DNA from: Tetraselmis striata
Lineage: Eukaryota; Chlorophyta; Chlorodendrophyceae; Chlorodendrales; Chlorodendraceae
Assembly: GCA_006384855.1 (NCBI GenBank)
Contig: VCJN01002011.1
Span: 1 to 64,000, forward strand
DNA: 64,000 bases
Direction of reading: 5' to 3'
This document shows, in pieces, positions 54,725 through 64,000 of the stretch. Below the pieces are notes generated by a model. The model was not told the DNA's origin. It made no database searches and saw only the letters and a program-made list of their open reading frames with translations. The translations under genes were made by a program, and so were the position numbers. Each line of letters starts with the position of its first letter. Position 1 is the first letter of the stretch.

Positions 54725-55139
54725 GATGGCAGTCCATAGCATGAGGCAAGCGAAGTTGGCAGGAGTTGGCATGCCGATTGCGAAACAGTATGTGCTACGT
54801 TGACATCTAAACTTTATTACCGTCAATGCATGTATCGGGGCGAGTTGCTTGTACGGTTTGCATATGCTACTTGGTAGGCATTGGCGAGTTATAACTTTCA
54901 TTCCGCGACTAAGGTGTGGGCATCCAATATTTTTTGTACGACGATGTCAATGCGGTCCGCAGGGTCGACAGGTTGGCATGACAAGTGAGCGGGTGTGAGC
55001 GGGCTCACGTCGTAGCGGGCGTGAAAACATGGAGTGCATGTAATTTGTGGATAGAGCGCTAGGAATTGTTATAACTGAAATCGCGAGGGATAAGTTCTTA
55101 TTTGGGCCAGGCGTCATTGCGTAACGAGCAGACTGAGCG
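54725..55139. other. Unassigned spacer
   Basis: About 415 bases between Ty3 element 2 and the decayed Ty3 relic. No coding or repeat signal recognised. Confidence 0.4.
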
Positions 55140-55293
55140 GAACATATTTTACCAAAACGCGATGAAGCGAGAATTGCGGTGTAACATTATTTGCGGCAAA
55201 AGCCGTGGTGGCGGAAAAGATTATCAATAAATAAGCGGACAAGCTCAAGAGTGTCTACGTAGATACTACAAGGGATGGAGTGGGTTTTTTTTT

Positions 55294-55465
55294 GTAAATG
55301 TGCATACATGTGTGGCTTTGTTGCGGTAATACATGGTGTGAGGAAACCGGGCTTACGTGTTAGGCCTTTGTAGGCCTGTGTAAATGTGCAAACAAATGTG
55401 GCAAAGTGGCGGTAATACATGGTGTGAGAGGAAACGGCCCGGGTTTCCGGGTTAGGCCTTTGTCA
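55294..55465. repeat. Two-unit tandem duplication, about 86 bp each
   Basis: GTAAATGTGCA, GCGGTAATACATGGTGTGAG and TTAGGCCTTTG recur in the same order with a period of about 86 bp, lightly diverged. It lies inside the decayed Ty3 relic. Confidence 0.7.
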
Positions 55466-55713
55466 AGCAGTTGAGAGTCGTGTTTTGAGAAGTCCTGGCG
55501 AAAATCCGGAGGGCGAGACAGAGCATCGGTCTCATTCCCCGAGCTTTAAATTTGTGGCTTAATATCTATGGCACGGGCTTTCCGGTGCGGGGGGTGGTTT
55601 GCTAGGTATGGTGAAATAATACGGAGCCATAGAGAGTGACGGCGGCTTAACACAATTTGGGCGGGCAGGTGACGTAGAGTGGCATGGTGTGATGGTATGA
55701 CCGTGATCTTAGA

Positions 55714-55815
55714 CTCATTATATATATCTGCAATATCATAATATATATTGATATTATATAGAAAATTTAACAATATATTATATATTATTATAATTGTATG
55801 TATTATTATATAGCA
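55714..55815. repeat. AT-rich low-complexity stretch
   Basis: About 100 bases that are almost entirely A and T, with repeated TATATTAT motifs. No function can be assigned. Confidence 0.7.
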
Positions 55816-56300
55816 GCGTCATTCGGGCAAAGCGCAACCACGCGTACAAGCTCTCGCCGGGCATAATAAGTGGGGAATCTGGTATGGGAAGCTTGTGAAA
55901 CTTTGTTGTAATAAGCGCATTGTCGGAGGTGTCCCTTTGCATGCCGCTGAAGTAAGAAAGCGTCTAAGGCATATTCAGAAGCAACTTTTTTTAAAGTTCG
56001 TAAAAGGCAACGTACATGTTCGCGCTGTCCCCCATACATTTTAATGTGTTTCGGCAGAAATCAAAAATGGGGTGCGATCATGCGAGAGGATTTATGATGT
56101 GCATAATTACGATACAATAATTTGCCGACTTCAAGGAATCGCTGTATTTGTTAAACGGTTTCTGGTAAGGCTCAATTGCCAATTGCAGCAATGTTATTAT
56201 CGGAAGGGCGCGTGCCCCGTTGGCTAACTAATGGCCCAAATACTCGATTTTGTTGTTGATAAAGGATTGTGCAGGCAGTCCCAATCGAATGTTAAAGTTG

Positions 56301-57846
56301 GCAAGGGAAATAAGCGTGGCATTCAGCCAGCCACCCAGCTCAGCCCCATGTTGTACCCAACCGGGCATGGGTTTTAGGGGTAAGGAACGCTCACCCCGTG
56401 GAGGTGGGGGTGGTTCCGCCGGGCCTGCCGCACGCAGGATCCTCCGCTCCTTGCGGGCCGTTGCCTGGCGGCACAGTTCCCAATTCAACGCGTCCCGGAA
56501 ACCGATTGTCTCCATTGTGCGTGTATCCAATATTTCAATGGCGTCGATTGTATTGACAGGGGGTGAAATTTGCTCTGTATTCTTGCTTCAACATCACGAT
56601 GACTGATGATGTAACATCACTCTGCTGCCGGTGAAATGTCAATACACACTTGTAAATGTCAAAGCATATACGGATGTGTATTTTACAAAATGAAATGAAA
56701 TGACGTCAGTGCCAGTACTCGTGATTTCCCGGCAGCATCCAATCCTTTTGCGTAAGTATTTCAATTGTGTAAGTATAAAGGTATTTATATTGAAGAAGCG
56801 GCAACGACCGACAGAGAGACTTGACACGACCATTGTTATTAGCATACATGTTGGGTCATTGCGTTCACGAAACGAACAGCTGACACATCGATGACTTCCT
56901 GTTGTTGCCAAAACAATGCTGCCTAGCCAATAATATACTCATGATATATGTAATGATAATAAGGAACAAATCTTCACCATCACCATTATTTCTATCAAGC
57001 GCAGATTGTCTTTACCACCACTACTCTGTAGGCGGGGTGGATTACATCCATAGGAATCCGCAGTATCTCACAGCATTACTATTATACATAATACTGCTGA
57101 TTAACATTTCTGGCAGCTGGCGGTGTTTGCTTCTGTCGCGATGTTTAAAACTATAAATACACGCTGGGGCTGAAATTTCAGCATTGTGGGATTCGTGGCA
57201 TGGCAGCTTGAATGAACTTGGGAGTCAATAATGGATATTAAAAATGGAGTTGTTTTTCCCTACTATACAATAGTAGCCAGGAATTAGTTGGTGGCGACTG
57301 CTAGTATCACGGACTTTATCCAAGCAGCAGTACATGTGCTGCTGTTGGCAGTAACAAATTGACATGATACATATTGTTGATGAATGATGTATCTGTCCTG
57401 GGACTTATATGTGGGGATACGTCATCGAATTTAAGTGCATCTTCAAAGTATGCTCGCCAATGATATCACGGAAATCAATATAAATTAGGAACATGAATAA
57501 TATGGTGGTTTCGGAGCGCCGGCATGGCTGGCTACTACATAATGATTATTCAGAAATGAATGCAGTGTGTCATCTGCAACATGGCCTTGAAAAATATCCT
57601 CGAATACGCGCTTATTGGAGACGTGTATAGCACTGTACATTGTAGTATAAGCGTGCGGGTATACGCCGCATATGATTCCGCACTCAGCGCAAAAAAATCC
57701 AGCAGCAACTCGCATCAATCAACGCATGCAAACAAAGTTGACACCACATTGATGCGGCACCGGTGGGTAAGGCAGCTTACAAAAAGTAAATAATTTATTT
57801 CTGTATTACAGAAATGCAAAGTAAGCGACAAAAGTGAACACCATGC
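56301..57846. other. Unassigned intergenic region
   Basis: No supported gene. A minus-strand ORF at 56,300-56,530 has a basic/Pro-rich stretch without a recognisable family. The remainder is AT-rich. Confidence 0.4.
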
Positions 57847-58171
57847 TTAATTCACACCTTCACTGCACGTCTCGCGCTTCTGTGCTTCCAGCGCTCTCAT
57901 CAGAGTACACGACGGAGAGTGTACCAATGGCTGACGATCATGCAGCAGATTTAGCAGTTGTGGTCTGTGATATAGGCTGCTGCTTCTGATGACGTAGCCG
58001 TCCGCTCTTGCCAGGGCCCGCAAGCTGCACAAGCTGACTGCACGGGCCTGCCATGGTAAAGAGGAGTTTGAAATGCACCAGCGGCCGCAGTCGAAAGTGG
58101 GAGCATCCTGCCACCTGCGACTAGTCGTAGCCTGGCTATCAGCCACAAAGTGGCGACTGGATCACTTACCC
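57847..58171 (-). other. Downstream region of the acyltransferase gene, probable 3' UTR
   Basis: Open for about 100 codons on the minus strand but without recognisable protein character. It follows the TAG at 58172 and is best read as 3' untranslated sequence; an extra terminal exon is possible. Confidence 0.35.
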
Positions 58172-61100
58172 CTAGGGCACGACGTCACCTGCGTCCGCAG
58201 TTGTCGGCCCGGTTGCGTGATTACTTGCACTGTCAGCAGGCTGAAGTGCGACCCCGTTGAAGAAATCACCCAGGAAAAAATCGGCATCGAGCACCAGAGC
58301 GCGCGCCTCAGCGTCTGCGACGCCGTAGGTGATGACTGCCTTGCCCGTAGGGGTGAGCAGCAGGCCGCTGGCAAACGCGTGGCTGCTGTCAATCAGCGGC
58401 AGCGGAGGCGATACAGCGATAATGGCGAAGGGCGGTTCGGCGTCAAACTTATAGGCGAGCGTGCTGTATGCGTCTCCGCGGCGGAAGTGGAGCAGCGCGA
58501 CGTAGTAGCCGTGATCAGCCATGAGGCTCGCGGTGGCGCTGCCGTGGAGCTTGGCGCCGGTCGCTGCCACAGCGCGCCCGAGCGGCGTGTAGCTTGTCGA
58601 CCACCGCTCCACGCAGGCACCGTCCGGCGTCCGCACTGCTAGCACGCGGTGTGGCCAGATGGAGTAGATGTACAGCAGCTGCCCGCGCCAGGTGAAGGCA
58701 ATCCAGTTCTTCTCGTCGCGGGAGCCATTGGAGCATCCGAGGCGAACGCCTGCCGCCGGGCCAGAGAAGATGGTCGCGACACCGGACGCGGCCTCATCCA
58801 AGGTCACTGGGGGCAGCAGCGAGGCTGCGCCCGCCGCAAGGTACATCTGCTGGATTCCGCCGCTGGAATTGCCGCAGGCGTTGTGCGACGCGGGGGGCAG
58901 TGAGTTGAAGGTCAGGGCAAGTCGACCAGCTGCGAGCGGTAGCAGCTTGGGGTCCTCCGGCCCACTAACGAGCTTCCGCGCTAGAGTGCCATTCTTCGCC
59001 ATCCATACTGGCGCCGGCGAGCAGAGATCCGTCCAGGGCGCGGTTGGGTTCGCCAAGCTAGGCACCAGCCCGTCCGCCACCTTGAGCTCAATGCCGTCGA
59101 GGCCCCAGGTTTCGGCGTCCCAGCTGGTAAATGGCGGTGCGGCCATGTCGGAATGATTGTCGGCGTGCGTAGCACCCAGCAGGATGGCAGAGCTCCAACG
59201 CGTCGTGAGCTCCGTCACAGCTTGTCCCGCACACGGCAGCGACGCGTCGCACGGTGCGCCGTTTACTTCGACAACGCTGAGCGCGTGCGCGCGGGCGGCC
59301 AGCACGAGCCGGCCGCCGTGCAGCGCGAGGGAGGGGTTGATGACCGCCACAGGGCTGTCGTCGTCGCTGTGGAAGCCGGCCGACTCGAGCGCTGTAATGG
59401 GTGCCGAGACGTTCAACCGCACGTCGAGGCCCACGAGGCGACCGTCGGCCGTCGAGAGGGGCGCCCAGAGGGGCGCGGATATTAGCGCAACTGATTGTGG
59501 CTGCTGCGTGATGTAAGCTGCGCAAGAGATCAGCAGGAAGAACGCCAGCGCGGTGGGGTTGATCAGCACGTGCCAGCGTCGGCGGACGGCCATCCAGGCT
59601 CGCCGACCCGGCCCCTGCACGCCCGCCACCGCACCGATGGAGGCGGCCAGCAGCGTGGCAAAGAAGGAGGGGTTGGTGATGACACGGACGGGCCACAAGT
59701 CGTACACAACGAATTGCAGCACGTACTGTGCGTAGGAGGCCTCGCCGAGCGTAAGGGGCATGCGCTCGAAGGCCGCCACGAGCGGGTCAACGCCGCTGGT
59801 GAGGCCCGCGAGCACCATACCCTGCAGCGGGAGCAGGATTGAGGTGCGCGCCGACAGCTTGTGCGCTGCCGGACGGACAGCCGCGAAGAAGGTCAACAGC
59901 CCCACGTAGCCAGCCGTCGTGGCGTACTTCATCCCGGCGCGCAGGGCGACTTCCAGGCGGCCGCCCCCGGGGGCCATTGCGGCATGGCGCGCGCGCGCGA
60001 GGAGCATGCCGTACAGGAAGACGTGTGCGTAGCACAGCGGGTTGAATTTGAGGAAAGCGACGGCCAGGTCGACGGGCTTGTCGATGTCGCCGAATCGGTG
60101 CGCGGCGTACCAGGTGGCGTCGATGTCGGGCGATAGCGAGGGCACCAGCATGAACAGCCAGGGGAGCGCCGTCAGGGCGGTGAGACAGCCGAGCGCGGCG
60201 CGCAGCGACAGCCTGCGCACTGCACGGTAGGTGGGCCCAAACGCCAGCCAGTAGAGGACGAGCGCCGAGAGGAACCAGCACTGCGTCTGCAGCGCGCGCT
60301 CCACCGCGTTGGGCGCCCATGCCTGCAGCAGCCAAGACTGCAAGAAGAGGACCCACGCGGGGGGGAGCGGCCGGCCCGCCGCCATCGACAGCACCGCCGA
60401 AAGTACCACTCCGAAAGCGTAAAGTGGGAAGATGTTGGCGGCTCGCTTCCACAGGAAGGTGAGCGGCGCGTCTGTGGCACCGGGCTTCGCGGAGCCCAGC
60501 TTGGCGTGCGTCAGCACATAGCCCGACAGCATGAAGAACCACGGCACCCAGGTGAAGCCCCAACCCATGATGTGCGTCCCACGCAGCGCTCCCTGGCGGC
60601 ATCACGGGTAGCAGATACAGCGACCAGTCAGGAGCTGCAAACATCCTCGCCGCGCGCTGCAAGTCGTGAGCAGCCAGGGCGATACATATGCAATGCCGCC
60701 AGCCAGGTTTTGAAATTCACACCATGGCATTGGCGGTGGGTGGGACAAACGACAGCGACACTGCAAGACGACCCGCGCGCAGGCCGCACGCCGTAGTGGG
60801 CGGGCACCTGCGACGGTAATAATTATATCCATTGGTTTGCTAGTTACTTGCGCAGTCGCTCTAATAAAGTAAAATTACGACTAATACATATTTGATGACT
60901 ACAAATAATGACGAGTCGATGATACACTGTTTCAAAAACATTTACTTTCGCTCGGTGTCCAAATCTTACACCTTACCAAAAACTAAGCAGTCTTATGATG
61001 ACGGCTGGGGTGCTCCATCTTTATTCGGAATGTACCAGCACATATCGTATCAGCAACATACTGTATATATATTGTGTCTTATATATCCCACAAAAAATCC

Positions 61101-63395
61101 ACGCAAATACTATTCGACATTACTCCCCTCCTCGACAGGCGTGGACAGCTGCAAGGCACATTATCAACTTGACGATGCGTATGTCTCCGTTCGAAATCCT
61201 TCCGAGATTTGCGTGTTGGCAATGATACTTAAAAATCCCTGACACATCCGAATATAATACTCTGCCGAGACGAGAGCGCCTACTACGGCTGGCAACAGTA
61301 GTCTGCAGATTTCTACTATATCGGAGTACACCTACAGGTGTCGACACAACTATATGAAGCTTCGAACCGGGCTTGCATGCAAGATATACGAACATTGGCT
61401 ATAGTCCCCCTATAGTATCGTCTACAATGGGCCTCTGGAAGGCATAGCAGGTTCTTATTTGCAGCGTTCTTATTTCAACTACGTCAGCACCCGTACACAT
61501 TCCTACAATAAAATATATTTTTGAAAGATCCGTGCGCATTGAGCAGAGCGCGGTGATTCGTACAACACACCGGCTTCATATGCTCCCTTATCAGGGAAAA
61601 AAATGCAGGGCCGTCTCTCACCTTGGCGTACAGATGGCCGAGCACAATGTGGAGACTGGCCACCATCCGGGCAAAGCCAAGGGCAGGGATGCGCTCCGCT
61701 TTGGTGCCCGTCGGGCGGGGCGGCTCGCCATCAGCGTCCTCATCCTGTGTTACAACAAAAAGACAAAAACAGCTTGCACAGGTCAGCTGATGGCATAGCA
61801 CCGCGTTGTGTATCACCCTTTAAAGTATACTGTGTTCAGGGTTTCTAATATCAAATAAGCGGTGTAGGACGGAGACGGGGGATGGGGGGGTGAACCTCGC
61901 CAGCTGGGGTCTGCACAGGCAGACCAATAGTCTTGCTGAACTGCTCCATGCGCTCCTTGGCGGCGCGCATCGGAGGCCGAAGGTACTTGACATCCACCGA
62001 GCTGGCCAAACTGCTCCCGCCCGCCAGCGCAGCGCTGAGCGTCCCGGCCACCGCGGTCCCTGTGCTTACGGACTGCTCCGTTAGCTCCACGGCCAGCCCG
62101 CTGAGCTGGCTGCCGGTGGAGCAGACAGACGACAGCGAGCTGCGAAGCGCGCTGGGTGACACGCAACCCAGCGCTGGGGCCAGGCAGCCTGTGGCGGCCT
62201 CGGGGTCGGCGATCTGCTCCGCTGAGGCGCGCGCTGGCGTGCACCCGTTTGGGCCCTGCGCATGCAGATGGCAGTATTGCTGTCAGAGTATAATGTATCA
62301 CTGTCCAGCTAAAACGGCAGGAGGACCCTTGCCTAGAGGGCAGCCAAAGCTACTTAAACCGCGCTTATTTGGGCTCGCGGTGTATCATCGTTTTTGACCC
62401 CCCGCCCCGCGAAGAGACGAAAACTGTAATTGAAATATATCAGTATGCACCACGAATATCACACGGATCTTCCAACTCGTTGCTGCAAAACACACATTCG
62501 TTTACTCACAAACCCAATTATATGGTACGGGTACGAGCATGGCTTCGCTTTTCCGACAGCAGGCGGAGAGAGCTCACATCAGCCGCGCTGAGAACACATG
62601 CTGCGGCAAGTAGTGAGAGGCGAGTGGTGTGTGTGCGCAAAGTGCCCCATTTTATCCAGGCCAGCTCAACATTGCGTGATGGGCCGGCATGGGCACAACC
62701 TACCTGCCAGGTGCTCAGTGCGGAGAAGTTGAGAATAGCAGTGGAGCACAGCCGATGCAGCAGCCCCTCCGGGATGTCCCCAGCATTGGCGTCCGCCGGG
62801 CTGGCCGGATATGTCCCCAGCGCGAAGGTGGTGGAGCACATCGGGGCGTCGAAGCCGGAGCTGATTTCAGTGCCAGTGCTACTCGAGCTGCGGCTCCCCT
62901 TGGTCCTGGTCGGCAGCACAGGGCCGCGCGCGCTGACGCCGCCAACAACAGCTGCACGTGACTCGGCCACCACCGACGCGCGGAGGTCCTGCTGCGGCGG
63001 GAAGGCGGCCAGGATGGCACGGTCGGGGCCGGTGGAGGGCGCCTTGGGGCTCTGGGGGGCCTCAGATAGCGTGTGGCGCCGCTTATGCATGCCCTTCACG
63101 TGCGGCGCCGCCAGCGCCCCGCCCTCAGTTACGCGGCCATGGTCCTCCGCCTGGCCGCAAACCATTCGTACATGGCACATTCCGGCAAGAGCGCCCAGAG
63201 ATCAGCAGAAAGCCAAAAATGCCAGGTTTCAAGCATAGCTGACATTTGCGGGATGAGACGCATTGAAAACGGTTCAGACTCCCCAGGCAGGCTGCAAATG
63301 GCTCGGGGTCCTTGCAAGTGGCGGCGGGGATCGCGGCGGCTCACCGTGTGGCGCCGCGGAGGGGAGAGCAGCTCCTGCGGCAGAATCCCACCCCA
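58172..63395 (-). CDS. Acyltransferase-3 membrane domain fused to a propeller-like C-terminal domain
   Basis: Predicted exons: 63395-63345, 63150-62704, 62255-61896, 61744-61622, 60592-58172 (TAG at 58172-58174), each a multiple of three and phase 0. The true start lies upstream and was not found. An N-terminal Ser/Ala-rich region of about 270 residues is followed by PALGFARMVASLHIVLGHLY, the family's first helix with its conserved His, across the intron into MGWGFTWVPWFFMLSGYVL. About ten membrane helices follow, so this is an OafA/NRF-6-type acyltransferase that moves acyl groups across or onto membrane-exposed substrates. After the last helix (ALAFFLLISCAAYI) some 420 residues look extracytoplasmic, with SGPEDPKLL, NWIAFTWRGQLLYIYSIWPH and YYVALLHFRR. 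These recall GH130/GT108-like five-bladed beta-propellers acting on mannosides, which is a resemblance rather than an identification. The donor at 61896 (GAG|GTTCACCCCCCC) again has C residues beside it. Confidence 0.75.
61332..61495. repeat. MITE-like element, copy 3 (acyltransferase intron)
   Basis: About 164 bp. It starts CTACAGGTGTCGACAC and ends with the roughly complementary GTCAGCACCCGTA. The core GGCTATAGTCCCCCTATAG and the downstream GGTTCTTATTTGCAG are shared with copy 1. It sits in the 1-kb intron 61621-60593 of the acyltransferase gene. Confidence 0.6.
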
Positions 63396-64000
63396 CTGCG
63401 AACACGCAGGGCACACTGCACGCTCAGTCTCATCCTAACAAGAAGCTGAATTGATTACTACCAGTCTTGCGGCTCGGGCGTAAATGGAGCTCGCATAGAT
63501 ACAGCTATATGGTAGCTTTATAGCCATATGTGTATTATGCAGCTATGATTATTGAAGCTTTAGTTATATCTCGAAGGATAGTTATATTGTGTAGCTTCCT
63601 ATAGCCATCTTACGCTGGCTGACAGCTGCGCCTCCCTGCCATTCCAGCCTTATTCTCGCCAAGAGCGATGTATGGCTACAATGTTGTCTACAGGTGCTGC
63701 CGCAGCAGTAAGAACACTGCGTATGAGAACCTGCCCTGCTAGCCAGAGGTCAAATGTTGACGAAACTAGCAGAACTACACCAAATGTTCATACTATAGGT
63801 TGCATGCAAGCCCAAATTCAGACTTTTAGATACTAAAGTTCTTTTAGATAGGTGCGCCGGCGCCTGTAGACTTCCACACTTTTTTGGACTGTTATAGATA
63901 TGAGTGATTCCTATATATATGTTTAAACATACAGATACCTGTAATGTCGCTTATTATTCTGTAATTATTATTTTATCATTATTTTATCATCCTGAACCTG
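63396..64000. other. Right-edge region
   Basis: AT-rich, with repeated TATAGCTAT/TATAGCCAT-like motifs at 63,500-63,610. It should hold the missing 5' exon or promoter of the acyltransferase gene, but no start codon in a convincing context was found. Confidence 0.35.

Larger units (their letters stand above)
55140..56300 (-). mobile_element. Decayed Ty3 relic related to element 2 (fossil)
   Basis: Scattered minus-strand pieces match element 2 Pol: an RT end (FINNKIEYLGH, 56,228), RNase H pieces (SEYALDAFLLQRHAKGHLRQ, then HATLRHLPAQIVLSRRHSLW) and an integrase piece (LVRLFIDNLFRHHGF, 55,190). No LTRs were found. It is heavily broken, far older than the two other Ty3 elements, and contains an AT-rich low-complexity insert. 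Confidence 0.7.

Noticed and set aside
55294-55465. Repeat considered as a CRISPR-like array
   Set aside because: Only two diverged long units, no spacers, eukaryotic context.
55714-55815. AT-rich stretch considered as a replication origin or matrix attachment region
   Set aside because: Only base composition supports it; it lies within a decayed retroelement.

Overview
The window looks like nuclear DNA of a green microalga or close relative. Genes are GC-rich and intron-rich. There is a Kangaroo/PAT-like tyrosine-recombinase (YR) retroelement of the type known from Volvox, chromodomain Ty3 elements, LINEs, a hAT transposon, and host genes typical of algae: a TKL-like kinase, an LRR membrane protein, a GT1 glycosyltransferase and an acyltransferase-3. 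The assignment to green algae is an inference. No bacterial or organellar features were seen.

Layout. 1-300: edge of an unidentified coding region. 300-4,395: mostly unassigned, with one zinc-finger-like fragment. 4,396-14,763 (minus): a multi-exon locus whose 22 predicted exons form one open model of about 1,130 codons. It has an MGNCC (myristoyl/palmitoyl-type) N terminus, Ala-rich coiled coil, kinase domain 1, then a second kinase domain with NFG in place of DFG. It may be one gene or up to three adjacent genes. 15,366-16,842: a 5'-truncated LINE with an 11-bp target duplication. 16,920-34,880: a YR retroelement with two inverted recombinase arms around a reverse transcriptase core, carrying a nested hAT (20,018-21,383) and a nested, very young Ty3 element (24,382-31,075). 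35,254-38,390 (plus): three-exon glycosyltransferase. 38,923-40,560 (minus): LRR membrane protein with two in-frame stops near its N terminus. 40,885-41,413: a tiny TRIM-like LTR element. 42,850-47,412: a LINE and an inverted truncated copy of its 3' end. 49,025-54,719: a second Ty3 element, followed by a third, decayed one (about 55,140-56,300). 58,172-63,395 (minus): a fusion of an acyltransferase-3 membrane domain with a lumenal or extracellular propeller-like domain.

The most unusual pattern is in the introns. The sequence is full of G/C homopolymers of 14-31 nt. In the kinase locus, 9 of 21 predicted introns have a sense-strand C tract starting within about 20 nt of the 5' splice site. 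The same arrangement occurs at a donor-like site in the hAT and, more weakly, in the acyltransferase gene. One such intron splits a Trp codon in kinase 1 and is absent from the same place in kinase 2, so these introns may have been gained recently.

Other points are the kinase-pseudokinase architecture, Ty3 Pol proteins that begin with a Dam-methyltransferase-like region (plus a Nudix-like region in one), the TRIM sharing a 16-nt primer-binding site with the neighbouring Ty3, a small MITE-like repeat in introns of two host genes, and the acyltransferase-propeller fusion.
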